A stretch of DNA of 64,000 nucleotides, taken from contig NZ_JAHLQA010000007.1 in NCBI RefSeq assembly GCF_018918125.1, positions 124,001 through 188,000 of the forward strand, read 5' to 3'. This document shows, one piece after another, positions 35,574-44,044 of the stretch. Source of the DNA: Blautia sp. MSJ-19 (GTDB lineage Bacteria; Bacillota; Clostridia; Lachnospirales; Lachnospiraceae). Numbering within the stretch: position 1 is the stretch's first letter; every line of letters starts with the position of its first letter. The position numbers and the translations under genes were made by a program. The notes under the pieces are model-generated. The model was not told where the DNA came from. It searched no databases and saw only the letters and a program-made list of their open reading frames with translations.

Positions 35574-37949
35574 ATGTTTCAGGTAGTAAAACGAGATGGA
35601 GAGATTGCTGAATTTCAGATGAATAAGATCACAGCAGCGATCGATAAGGCGTTTGATGCCAAAGAAAAAAATTACAGTAAAGATATGATCGACCTTTTGG
35701 CCCTTCGTGTTACTGCAGATTTTCAGAATAAGATACAGGATGGCAAGGTAACGGTAGAGGATATCCAGGACAGTGTGGAGAATGTTCTGATCCAGGCCGG
35801 ATACAGCGATGTTGCCAAGGCTTATATCCTTTATCGCAAACAGAGAGAAAAAATCCGTAATATGAAATCTACGATCCTTGATTACAAAGAGATCGTAGAC
35901 AGTTATGTGAAGGTTGAAGATTGGCGGGTAAAGGAGAATTCCACCGTTACGTATTCGGTAGGCGGACTGATCTTAAGCAACTCCGGTGCAGTTACTGCCA
36001 ATTACTGGCTGTCAGAGATCTATGACAATGAGATCGCAGATGCACACAGAAATGCAGATATCCATATTCATGATCTGTCCATGCTGACAGGATACTGTGC
36101 AGGATGGTCTTTGAAACAGCTGATCAAAGAAGGTCTGGGCGGAATCGAAGGCAAGATCACATCCGCACCGGCGAAGCATTTAAGTGTGCTCTGCAACCAG
36201 ATGGTGAACTTCCTTGGAATCATGCAGAATGAATGGGCCGGCGCGCAGGCATTTTCTTCTTTTGACACATACCTGGCTCCATTTGTAAAAGTGGACAACC
36301 TGACTTATCCGGAAGTTAAGAAATGTATTGAATCCTTTATTTACGGCGTAAATACACCGAGCCGCTGGGGAACACAGGCACCGTTCTCAAACATCACACT
36401 GGACTGGACAGTTCCGGACGACCTGGCAGAGCTTCCTGCGATCGTAGGCGGCAAAGAGATGGACTTCAAGTACAAAGACTGCAGGAAAGAAATGGATATG
36501 GTCAACAAGGCATTTATTGAGACGATGATCGAGGGTGATGCCAACGGACGTGGCTTCCAGTATCCGATCCCGACCTATTCTATCACAAAAGAGTTTGACT
36601 GGTCTGATACAGAGAATAACCGTCTTCTGTTTGAGATGACTGCCAAATACGGAACACCGTATTTTTCAAATTATATCAACAGTGATATGAAACCAAGTGA
36701 TATCCGCAGCATGTGCTGCCGTCTGCGTCTGGATCTTCGTGAACTGCGCAAAAAGAGTGGTGGATTCTTCGGCTCCGGTGAGAGTACCGGTTCGGTAGGT
36801 GTTGTTACGATCAATATGCCGAGAATCGCATATCAGTCCAAGACACCGGAGGAATTTTACAGAAGACTGGATCATCTGATGGATCTGTCTGCAAGATCTC
36901 TCCACATCAAGAGAGAAGTGATCACCAAACTTCTGAATGAGGGATTGTATCCGTACACGAAGAGATACCTGGGAAGCTTTGACAATCATTTTTCTACCAT
37001 TGGTCTGGTGGGCATGAACGAGGCTGGTCTGAATGCCAGATGGCTGGGATGTGATATGACTGATGCACGTACACAGAAATTTACCAAAGAAGTTCTGACA
37101 CATATGCGCAATCGTCTGTCAGACTACCAGGAGGAGTATCCTGGTGAACTGTTCAATCTGGAAGCAACTCCGGCAGAATCTACGGCATATCGTCTTGCCA
37201 AACATGACCGCAAGCGCTGGCCGGACATCCGTACAGCCGGAAGCAAAGGAGATACACCGTACTATACCAACAGCTCTCATCTGCCGGTAGAATTCAGTTC
37301 AGATATCTTTGATGCTCTGGATATTCAGGATGAGCTGCAGACCCTGTATACCTCAGGTACAGTATTCCATGGATTCCTTGGCGAGAAACTTCCGGACTGG
37401 AAGGCAGCAGCATCTCTGGTACGCAAGATCGCAGAGAACTATAAACTTCCATATTACACGATTTCTCCTACCTATTCAGTATGTAAGGAGCATGGATATT
37501 TAAGCGGTGAGCACTTTACCTGTCCGAAATGTGGCAAAAAAGCAGAAGTCTACAGTCGTATTACAGGATACTACCGTCCTGTACAGAACTGGAACGATGG
37601 TAAGGCACAGGAGTACAAGAACCGTACACTGTACGATGTGCTTCATTCCAAGCTCAAGAAAGTCCACACCAGCATGGTAACTGTGACAGACGACGATGTG
37701 AAGATCGAACCGGTGGAAACACACAAATATCTGTTTACCACAAGCACCTGTCCGAACTGCCGTATGGCAAAGAAGATGCTGGAAGGAGAAGACCTGGAGA
37801 TTATTGATGCAGAAAAGAACCCGGATCTGGCACGGCAGTTTGGTATTATGCAGGCTCCGACACTGGTCATCACGGACGGAGAGCATCTGAAGAAATACGT
37901 AAATGCATCCAATATCCAGAAATATGTGGATGAAGAGCTGGATGACTGA
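35574..37949 (+). CDS. nrdD: Anaerobic ribonucleoside-triphosphate reductase with C-terminal redoxin domain
   Basis: The ATG at 35574 follows GGGAGGAATG and gives the usual MFQVVKRDGEIAEF start; an in-frame ATG at 35502 is rejected. The 791-residue glycyl-radical enzyme makes deoxynucleotides without oxygen. Residues 1-95 are an ATP cone. The barrel follows. Near the end lie Zn-ligand candidates (CKEHGYLSGEHFTCPKC) and the radical Gly665 in RITGYYRPVQNW. After this, residues about 715-791 form an extra glutaredoxin/NrdH-like domain with CPNC at 726-729. This presumably supplies electrons internally where other class III enzymes use formate or a separate redoxin. The activase gene nrdG is not next to it. 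Confidence 0.93.
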   Translation: MFQVVKRDGEIAEFQMNKITAAIDKAFDAKEKNYSKDMIDLLALRVTADFQNKIQDGKVTVEDIQDSVENVLIQAGYSDVAKAYILYRKQREKIRNMKSTILDYKEIVDSYVKVEDWRVKENSTVTYSVGGLILSNSGAVTANYWLSEIYDNEIADAHRNADIHIHDLSMLTGYCAGWSLKQLIKEGLGGIEGKITSAPAKHLSVLCNQMVNFLGIMQNEWAGAQAFSSFDTYLAPFVKVDNLTYPEVKKCIESFIYGVNTPSRWGTQAPFSNITLDWTVPDDLAELPAIVGGKEMDFKYKDCRKEMDMVNKAFIETMIEGDANGRGFQYPIPTYSITKEFDWSDTENNRLLFEMTAKYGTPYFSNYINSDMKPSDIRSMCCRLRLDLRELRKKSGGFFGSGESTGSVGVVTINMPRIAYQSKTPEEFYRRLDHLMDLSARSLHIKREVITKLLNEGLYPYTKRYLGSFDNHFSTIGLVGMNEAGLNARWLGCDMTDARTQKFTKEVLTHMRNRLSDYQEEYPGELFNLEATPAESTAYRLAKHDRKRWPDIRTAGSKGDTPYYTNSSHLPVEFSSDIFDALDIQDELQTLYTSGTVFHGFLGEKLPDWKAAASLVRKIAENYKLPYYTISPTYSVCKEHGYLSGEHFTCPKCGKKAEVYSRITGYYRPVQNWNDGKAQEYKNRTLYDVLHSKLKKVHTSMVTVTDDDVKIEPVETHKYLFTTSTCPNCRMAKKMLEGEDLEIIDAEKNPDLARQFGIMQAPTLVITDGEHLKKYVNASNIQKYVDEELDD

Positions 37950-38000
37950 TCTGAGTTGTGGATAAGTGTTTCGGAAATGACAATAGATGAAAGTAAAAGG

Positions 38001-38039
38001 AATCCTCGTGGGGCAGAAAAGCTTCACGGGGATTTTTTT
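38001..38039 (+). terminator. Terminator of nrdD
   Basis: AATCCTCGTG pairs with CACGGGGATT (one T-G pair) and seven T residues overlap and follow the right arm. It starts 52 bp after the stop. Confidence 0.8.
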
Positions 38040-38094
38040 AACATGACAGTACCTGATATTATTTTAGGACTAATATTATTTTGGTTTGCAAAAC

Positions 38095-38123
38095 TTTACA
38101 TTTGAGAAAAACGTGAGTATAAT
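38095..38123 (+). promoter_or_regulatory. Promoter of the ACT-azlC-azlD operon
   Basis: TTTACA (38095-38100) is 17 bp from a perfect TATAAT (38118-38123), about 65 bp before the start codon. Confidence 0.78.
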
Positions 38124-38187
38124 GGTATTCATTGGTATATTATGCAATATTGATTAACTTTTATGCAGAGGATGAGGAGAGAGAACA

Positions 38188-38607
38188 ATGATCAAACAGA
38201 ACATCGTATTTATTGAAAATAGAGCAGGAAGTCTTCAGAAAGTTACTGGCCTTCTGGCAGAAGCAGGTATTGATATCTATGGATTTGCATGCTTTGATGC
38301 ACCGGAATTTGCACTTTTCCGTATGGTGACAAATCAGGCAGATGAGGCAGAGAAGCTTCTGACTGAAAATGGATATATGAACCGTGTGACGGAAGTTATC
38401 GCTGTAGATATCAAGGATGAGGTCGGCGGACTGAATACCGTACTGCAGGTACTTGGAAACTGCAATGTAAATCTTGATTATATTTATACATCTTATCACA
38501 GAGGAAACAGCCTTCCGATCATGATTCTTCAGACAGATGATGTGTTTGTAACAGAGAATGTGCTGAGTAATAATGGATTCCGTGTGCTGAATTCTCTGGA
38601 GGACTGA
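38188..38607 (+). CDS. Tandem ACT-domain protein
   Basis: This 139-residue cytosolic protein is made of two ACT domains (about 1-68 and 70-139), opening with KQNIVFIENRAGSLQKVTGLLAEAGIDIYGF. ACT domains bind amino acids and regulate partners. There is no catalytic or DNA-binding part. It is the first gene of a three-gene operon with azlC and azlD (7-bp and 1-bp gaps), so it may sense branched-chain amino acids and influence their export. That is inference from position. Confidence 0.85.
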   Translation: MIKQNIVFIENRAGSLQKVTGLLAEAGIDIYGFACFDAPEFALFRMVTNQADEAEKLLTENGYMNRVTEVIAVDIKDEVGGLNTVLQVLGNCNVNLDYIYTSYHRGNSLPIMILQTDDVFVTENVLSNNGFRVLNSLED

Positions 38608-38614
38608 TACGATC

Positions 38615-39337
38615 ATGAATAAAACGAGTTTTCGGAAAGGTCTTCAGGATGGAATTCCGATTGGTCTGGGATATTTTGCAGTATCCTTTACGTTTGGTAT
38701 CATGGCGATCCAGTCAGGCCTGACAGCGTGGCAGGCAGTTCTGATCTCACTTACGAACCTTACTTCCGCGGGTCAGTTTGCCGGTATTGGCATTATGGCA
38801 GCAGGCGGTTCTCTGTGGGAGATGGCACTGACGCAGCTTGTTATCAACTTAAGATATTGTCTGATGTCTTTTTCTCTGTCGCAGAAGCTAGAGAAAGGTG
38901 TTTCGAATGGACATCGCCTGGCAGTGGCTTTTGGTGTGACGGATGAGATCTTTGGTGTCAGCGCAAGCCAGGAGGGACGCATCAGCCCGTGGTACAATTA
39001 TGGCGTGATGTGTATTGCGATTCCAGGCTGGTCGCTGGGAACGCTGGCAGGAGCCGTTTCCGGCAGTCTGCTTCCGGACTTTCTGGTAAGTGCCCTGAGC
39101 GTGGCAATTTATGGAATGTTCCTTGCAGTGATCATTCCTCCGGCAAAGAAAAATCGTGCCGTACTTGGTGTTGTGATCGGAGCTATGGCAGTGAGCACAC
39201 TGTTTGCAGTTGTTCCGGGACTTAATAAAGTATCGACCGGTTTTGTGATCATCATTACGACCCTGCTTGTGGCGGGACTGGCGGCACATTTTTGTCCGAT
39301 CAAAGAAGAAACAGAGGAAAAGGAGGCGGCAAACTGA
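38615..39337 (+). CDS. azlC: Branched-chain amino acid exporter large subunit AzlC
   Basis: This 240-residue membrane protein has about seven helices. The family motifs are present: FRKGLQDGIPIGLGYFAVSFTFGI near the N-terminus, TSAGQFAGI and the INLRYCLMS segment near residue 75. AzlC with AzlD forms a two-part exporter for leucine, valine and similar amino acids or analogues. It is co-transcribed with an ACT protein and AzlD, the latter starting 1 bp after the stop. Confidence 0.92.
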   Translation: MNKTSFRKGLQDGIPIGLGYFAVSFTFGIMAIQSGLTAWQAVLISLTNLTSAGQFAGIGIMAAGGSLWEMALTQLVINLRYCLMSFSLSQKLEKGVSNGHRLAVAFGVTDEIFGVSASQEGRISPWYNYGVMCIAIPGWSLGTLAGAVSGSLLPDFLVSALSVAIYGMFLAVIIPPAKKNRAVLGVVIGAMAVSTLFAVVPGLNKVSTGFVIIITTLLVAGLAAHFCPIKEETEEKEAAN

Positions 39338-39338
39338 T

Positions 39339-39659
39339 ATGAGACCAAACGCATATCTTTATATTCTGGTGATGGCAGGTGTGACCTATCTGATCCGTAT
39401 GCTTCCGCTGGTTCTTTTTAAGAAAGAGATCACCAGTCCTTTTGTAAAATCCTTTCTGTATTATGTACCGTATGCCTGTCTCGCTGCGATGACATTTCCG
39501 GCAATCCTGACAGCGACCGCAGGAGGCATCATCTCCGGGGCAGTGGGACTTATTGTCGCGCTGATCGTGGCATATCGTGAAAAAAGTCTTCTTACGGTTG
39601 CACTGTTTGCGTGCGCGGCGGTATTTATTGTAGAACGTATTATGGGATTCCTGATGTAG
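39339..39659 (+). CDS. azlD: Branched-chain amino acid exporter small subunit AzlD
   Basis: The ATG at 39339 is chosen because GGAGGCGG lies about 12 bp upstream and the resulting MRPNAYLYILVMAGVTYLIRMLPL is the normal family start. An in-frame ATG at 39267 lies inside azlC. The 106-residue protein has three to four helices and the R-M-L-P motif of AzlD. It completes the exporter with AzlC. The stop codon lies inside the terminator stem. Confidence 0.92.
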   Translation: MRPNAYLYILVMAGVTYLIRMLPLVLFKKEITSPFVKSFLYYVPYACLAAMTFPAILTATAGGIISGAVGLIVALIVAYREKSLLTVALFACAAVFIVERIMGFLM

Positions 39660-39680
39660 AAGTCAGGAGTCCTTTTTTTT
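39645..39680 (+). terminator. Terminator overlapping the azlD stop codon
   Basis: A 10-bp stem GGATTCCTGA/TCAGGAGTCC (one T-G pair) is followed by eight T residues. The azlD TAG lies in the loop. Confidence 0.85.
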
Positions 39681-39708
39681 CGAAAACAGTTAGCTCCGGC
39701 AAATTTTC

Positions 39709-39737
39709 TTGACAAACCAGATAGTCTGAACTAACAT
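39709..39737 (+). promoter_or_regulatory. Candidate promoter of the ABC exporter pair
   Basis: A perfect TTGACA (39709-39714) is 17 bp from TAACAT (39732-39737). The -10 has two mismatches. A small hairpin CCGATGCGAGTCGG follows in the leader. Confidence 0.5.
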
Positions 39738-39792
39738 AAGTATAGATACGACTAACCGATGCGAGTCGGGAATGTATGAAAAGGAGAAACCT

Positions 39793-40491
39793 ATGTTTTT
39801 GGAAATAAGGGACATCAAAAAATCATTTGGCTCAGGGGACAGCAAGGTAGACGTTCTCAAAGGGCTGGATCTCGACATTGAGAAAGGAGAATTCTGTGTA
39901 CTGCTGGGACCGTCCGGTTCCGGTAAATCCACTCTGTTAAATATTATCGGGGGAATCGAAAGTGCAGATGGAGGAAGTATTTCCATCGAAGGTGAAAAGC
40001 TGGCAGATATGAAGGAGAAGAAGCTTTCTCAGTATCGCAGGAAACATCTGGGATATATCTTTCAGATGTATAATCTGATCCCGAACCTGACAGTCCGTGA
40101 AAATATTGAAGTCGGGGCATACTTAAGCGACCGGGCGCTGGATGTGGATGAGCTTCTGCACACTCTTGGCCTTTATGAGCACCAGAGAAAACTTCCGAAT
40201 CAGCTTTCCGGTGGCCAGCAGCAAAGGACGGCAATCGGACGTGCAATCGTAAAGAATCCGGATATCCTGCTCTGCGATGAGCCGACAGGTGCTCTGGATT
40301 ACAATACGTCTAAAGAAATCCTGAAGCTGATTGAGACCGTCAACCAGAAATACGGCAATACTGTCATCATGGTAACACACAACGATGCGATCAAGGACAT
40401 GGCAGACCGTGTAGTCAAGCTGCGTGACGGTATGATCCGCAAAAATTATCAGAATGAACATAAGATTCCTGCTATGGATCTTGACTGGTAA
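39793..40491 (+). CDS. ABC transporter ATP-binding protein (MacB/LolD type)
   Basis: The ATG at 39793 is chosen because AAGGAG lies 8-13 bp upstream. The 232-residue ATPase has Walker A GPSGSGKSTLLN, signature LSGGQQQRTAIGRA and Walker B ILLCDEPTGALD. The GALDYNTSKEIL that follows is typical of the exporter type (MacB/LolD/FtsE). It pairs with the 771-residue FtsX-like permease 12 bp downstream. Such pairs pump peptides, lipids or antibiotics out of the membrane or work in signalling at the cell surface. No two-component system for peptide antibiotics lies beside them. Confidence 0.9.
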   Translation: MFLEIRDIKKSFGSGDSKVDVLKGLDLDIEKGEFCVLLGPSGSGKSTLLNIIGGIESADGGSISIEGEKLADMKEKKLSQYRRKHLGYIFQMYNLIPNLTVRENIEVGAYLSDRALDVDELLHTLGLYEHQRKLPNQLSGGQQQRTAIGRAIVKNPDILLCDEPTGALDYNTSKEILKLIETVNQKYGNTVIMVTHNDAIKDMADRVVKLRDGMIRKNYQNEHKIPAMDLDW

Positions 40492-40503
40492 GGAGGCGGT
40501 ATC

Positions 40504-42819
40504 ATGAAAAGTCCTCTTAGAAAAAGAATTCCCCGTGAACTCAAAGGAGAATTCGGAAAATACCTCGTTGTCTTTATTCTGATGGTTGCAACGATTGGAA
40601 TGGTATCTGGTTTCCTGGTTGCCGATGGAAGTATGATCCAGGCGTATAATGAGGGATTTACAAAGTATAACATTGAAGACGGAAACTTCCGTACCGGAGA
40701 GCGGCTGTACCGCGGTCAGAAGGAAGCAATCGAGGAAGAAGGCGTCAAAGTCTATGAGAACTATTATATAGAAGATTCTCTGTCAAATGGCAGTACGATG
40801 CGTTTCTTCAAGAACCGTACAGATGTTAACAAAGTCTGCCTGATGGATGGCAGACTGGCAGAAAAAACAGGAGAGATCGCCATCGACCGTATGTATGCGG
40901 ACAATAATGATCTGAAGATTGGTGATACATTGGATGATGGAATAAAATCCTGGACGATCACAGGTCTGGTTGCACTGTCTGATTACAGCTGCCTGTTTCA
41001 GAACAACAGCGACACCATGTTTGATGCAGTAAAATTCGGAGTCGGTCTGGTGACGGAAGAAGAATTTGCTGCTCTGGATCAGGAGAAACTCCAGTACAAT
41101 TATGCATGGATCTATGATGAGAAGCCGCAGACGGAACTTGAGGAAAAAGAGGTCTCAGAAGATCTGATGAAAGCAATGGGAAAAGTGGTCACACTGGAGA
41201 GCTTTGTTCCACAGTATCAGAACCAGGCGATCATCTTTACCGGTGATGATATGGGAAGTGACAAAGCTATGATCACGATGCTTCTCTATATTATTATTGT
41301 GATCATGGCCTTTGTATTTGGCATTACGACAAGTAATACGATTGCCAAAGAAGCCGGTGTGATCGGAACACTTCGTGCATCGGGCTATACCAGAGGCGAA
41401 CTGGTCCGCCATTATATGACATTGCCGGTCATTGTAACGCTGATCGGGGCGCTGGTTGGAAATATTCTGGGATATACGGTATTTAAAGGTGTATGTGCCG
41501 ATATGTATTACGGAAGCTACAGCCTTCCGACGTATGTGACGATCTGGAATGCAGAAGCATTTCTTCTGACAACGGTGGTTCCGGTCGTGATCATGTTCGT
41601 AGTCAATTATGCGATATTGCACTATAAGCTCAGGCTTTCTCCGCTTAAATTCCTCAGAAGGGATCTGTCTACAAGAAAGCAGAAAAGGGCCCTCTATTTA
41701 AGCCCGAAGCTTAAGATCTTCCACAGATTCCGTCTGCGTGTGATCTTCCAGAACATCAGTAACTATCTGGTGCTCTTTGTAGGAATTGTTTTTGCGAACC
41801 TGCTTCTGATGTTCGGACTTCTGCTTCCGTCTGCACTGGATCATTACCAGATGGAGATCCAGAACAATATGCTGGCAAAATATCAGTATATGCTTTCTGT
41901 TCCGGTAAGCGTGATGGGCGGCAGCAATAAACTGGAAGGCATGCTGGATATGCTGCTGTTTTCCCATGATACGGAGACAGACAACGAAGATGCTGAGGAG
42001 TTCAGTGCGTATTCTCTGAATACACTTCCGGACAAATATAAGAGCGAAGAAGTAACGATCTATGGTATCCATGATGACAGCAAGTATATTGAGGCGGATT
42101 TTTCGGAAGGTGTCTATATTTCACAGGCATATGCAGACAAATTCCTGCTGAAAGTGGGAGATTCCATCACTTTGAAAGAAAAATATGAAGATGATGAGTA
42201 TACTTTTAAGATTGGTGGAATCTATGATTATAATGGAGGTCTCTGCATTTTTATGCCACAGGATGACCTGAATCAGATGTTTGATCTGGGAGATGATTAT
42301 TTCAGCGGCTATTTCAGCAATACAGAGATTACAGATATCGACAGCAATAACATCGGTTCCGTGATCGATCTGGATGCACTGACCAAGGTTACCAGACAGC
42401 TCAATGTATCGATGGGAAGCATGATGGGACTGGTCAATGTCTTTGCAATCGCAATCTATATGATTCTGATCTATCTTCTGTCCAAGATCATCATTGAAAA
42501 AAATGCCCAGTCGATCTCGATGACGAAGATTCTTGGCTATACGAACGGTGAGATCAGCAGGCTGTATATCATGTCCACATCGATCGTGGTCATTCTGTGT
42601 CTGCTTATCAGTCTGCCAATTGAGGCTGTAGTCATGAAAGTACTGTTCCGGGAAGTGATGTTGCAGAGCATTTCCGGATGGATCACACTCTGGATCGACC
42701 CGATGATCTATGTGCAGATGTTTGCGGCGGGATTTGTGACGTATGCGATTGTTGCACTGCTGGAATACAGGAGAATCCGGAAGGTGCCGATGAGCGAAGC
42801 ATTGAAGAATGCGGAATAG
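40504..42819 (+). CDS. FtsX-like ABC permease, two-module type
   Basis: This 771-residue membrane protein has one helix near residue 20-42 and a first extracytoplasmic domain (about 50-250). Three or four helices follow (260-380) with the FtsX motif IAKEAGVIGTLRASGYTRGEL. After a connecting helix near 420 comes a second extracytoplasmic domain (about 440-635) and four final helices with KIIIEKNAQSISMTKILGYTNGEI. Thus two FtsX repeats make one polypeptide, which works with the ATPase just upstream. The substrate is unknown. AAGGAGGCGG precedes the ATG. Confidence 0.87.
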   Translation: MKSPLRKRIPRELKGEFGKYLVVFILMVATIGMVSGFLVADGSMIQAYNEGFTKYNIEDGNFRTGERLYRGQKEAIEEEGVKVYENYYIEDSLSNGSTMRFFKNRTDVNKVCLMDGRLAEKTGEIAIDRMYADNNDLKIGDTLDDGIKSWTITGLVALSDYSCLFQNNSDTMFDAVKFGVGLVTEEEFAALDQEKLQYNYAWIYDEKPQTELEEKEVSEDLMKAMGKVVTLESFVPQYQNQAIIFTGDDMGSDKAMITMLLYIIIVIMAFVFGITTSNTIAKEAGVIGTLRASGYTRGELVRHYMTLPVIVTLIGALVGNILGYTVFKGVCADMYYGSYSLPTYVTIWNAEAFLLTTVVPVVIMFVVNYAILHYKLRLSPLKFLRRDLSTRKQKRALYLSPKLKIFHRFRLRVIFQNISNYLVLFVGIVFANLLLMFGLLLPSALDHYQMEIQNNMLAKYQYMLSVPVSVMGGSNKLEGMLDMLLFSHDTETDNEDAEEFSAYSLNTLPDKYKSEEVTIYGIHDDSKYIEADFSEGVYISQAYADKFLLKVGDSITLKEKYEDDEYTFKIGGIYDYNGGLCIFMPQDDLNQMFDLGDDYFSGYFSNTEITDIDSNNIGSVIDLDALTKVTRQLNVSMGSMMGLVNVFAIAIYMILIYLLSKIIIEKNAQSISMTKILGYTNGEISRLYIMSTSIVVILCLLISLPIEAVVMKVLFREVMLQSISGWITLWIDPMIYVQMFAAGFVTYAIVALLEYRRIRKVPMSEALKNAE

Positions 42820-42839
42820 TGAATAATAGCGAATGAGAG

Positions 42840-42874
42840 TGTCAGGCTGCTGTAAAAAGTGGCCTGACATTTTT
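42840..42874 (+). terminator. Terminator of the ABC exporter operon
   Basis: An 8-bp perfect stem TGTCAGGC/GCCTGACA is followed by TTTTT, 20 bp after the permease stop. Confidence 0.82.
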
Positions 42875-42916
42875 ACAAGGATAGTCAAAATATTTGAGAA
42901 AAATCGTCACTTTATA

Positions 42917-42945
42917 TTGTTAACGTGCTAAATAACTGTTATAAT
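42917..42945 (+). promoter_or_regulatory. Promoter of the chorismate mutase-shikimate kinase gene
   Basis: TTGTTA (42917-42922) is 17 bp from a perfect TATAAT (42940-42945). Confidence 0.72.
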
Positions 42946-43027
42946 GAGCAAATAGTGATGCTGCGAACAAAGGGAATATAAAGTGTTCACAGTGATAAAT
43001 TTGTTTATAAGAGAGGGAACGATACAG

Positions 43028-43816
43028 ATGAATCAGTTGGAAGTACTCAGAGAGAGCCTTGGACAGTGTGATGAGATTGTGCTGGATGCACTGCTTATGA
43101 GAAATAGAATTGTAGAGGATATCATGGCATATAAAGAAGCAAATGATATCCCGATCCTTCAGCCGGAGCAGGAAGCGAAACAGAGAGAGTGGCTGAACCG
43201 GAGAATGGAAGGCAGACGTCATAAAGATGAAGTAACTGCTGTATTTGAGGAGATCACCAGAAACAGTAAGAGAATCCAGGCACGTAAACTGTTTGATTAC
43301 AATATCGTGCTGATCGGATTTATGGGTGCAGGCAAATCTACGATCTCTGATTTTCTCAGAACCGTATTTGCCATGGAAGTTGTTGAGATGGATCAGATCA
43401 TTGCAGAGAGAGAGGGAATGTCCATTTCTGATATCTTTGAGACATATGGTGAAGAGTACTTCCGTAATCTGGAAACAGAACTTCTTATTGAAATGCAGTC
43501 CAAGACAAATGTTGTTATCTCCTGTGGTGGTGGTGTACCGATGAGAGAGCGCAATGTTGTTGAGATGAAAAAGAACGGACGTGTTGTCCTTCTGACTGCG
43601 AAGCCGGAGACGATCCTCAGCCGTGTCAAGGACAATCATGACAGACCGCTTCTTGAAGGCAACAAAAATGTTGATTTTATTGCAGACCTTATGGAAAAAC
43701 GTCGCGAGAAATATCAGGCGGCAGCAGACATCGTGATCGAGACAGATGGAAAGGATAAACTTGAAATCTGCGAAGAGCTTGTCCAGAGAATCCGTGCTCT
43801 TGATGCAGAAGAGTAG
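43028..43816 (+). CDS. Chorismate mutase-shikimate kinase fusion
   Basis: The ATG at 43028 gives MNQLEVLRESLGQCDEIVLD, an AroQ-type start with Arg and acidic residues in place; an ATG at 42983 is less likely. Residues 1-90 form the helical AroQ chorismate mutase (chorismate to prephenate). Residues about 92-262 form shikimate kinase (shikimate to shikimate 3-phosphate). The kinase has P-loop GFMGAGKST, the substrate Asp in VVEMDQII, the Arg in FRNLE, SCGGGVP and the lid Arg in HDRPLLEG. The two activities are not consecutive in the pathway, so the fusion links the early and late ends of aromatic amino-acid synthesis. It is monocistronic with clear promoter and terminators. Confidence 0.9.
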   Translation: MNQLEVLRESLGQCDEIVLDALLMRNRIVEDIMAYKEANDIPILQPEQEAKQREWLNRRMEGRRHKDEVTAVFEEITRNSKRIQARKLFDYNIVLIGFMGAGKSTISDFLRTVFAMEVVEMDQIIAEREGMSISDIFETYGEEYFRNLETELLIEMQSKTNVVISCGGGVPMRERNVVEMKKNGRVVLLTAKPETILSRVKDNHDRPLLEGNKNVDFIADLMEKRREKYQAAADIVIETDGKDKLEICEELVQRIRALDAEE

Positions 43817-43879
43817 CATACAGTAGCACAGGATAGCAATAATAGCATAAAATTATTATTTTTTTAATGAATTTATCAA

Positions 43880-43914
43880 AAATATCCAGATGGGACTCAT
43901 CTGGGTATTTTTTT
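43880..43914 (+). terminator. Terminator after the CM-SK gene
   Basis: A 13-bp stem AAATATCCAGATG/CATCTGGGTATTT with a 5-nt loop is followed by TTTT. A weaker AT-rich stem-loop with seven T residues lies just before (about 43838-43865). Confidence 0.85.
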
Positions 43915-43953
43915 ATCACAAAAATTGAAAGATGCATCCAAAAACAGTCCATT

Positions 43954-43983
43954 TTGTTTAATATATCCATATGGTATTATAAT
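43954..43983 (+). promoter_or_regulatory. Promoter of the monosaccharide ABC operon with internal palindrome
   Basis: TTGTTT (43954-43959) is 18 bp from a perfect TATAAT (43978-43983). The spacer holds the inverted repeat ATATCCATATGGTAT, well placed for a repressor operator. Confidence 0.65.
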
Positions 43984-44044
43984 TTCATCAAAAAGCTATA
44001 CGAAATAGCTAAAGAGAACGAATCAAAATTATGGGAGGTTTCTT

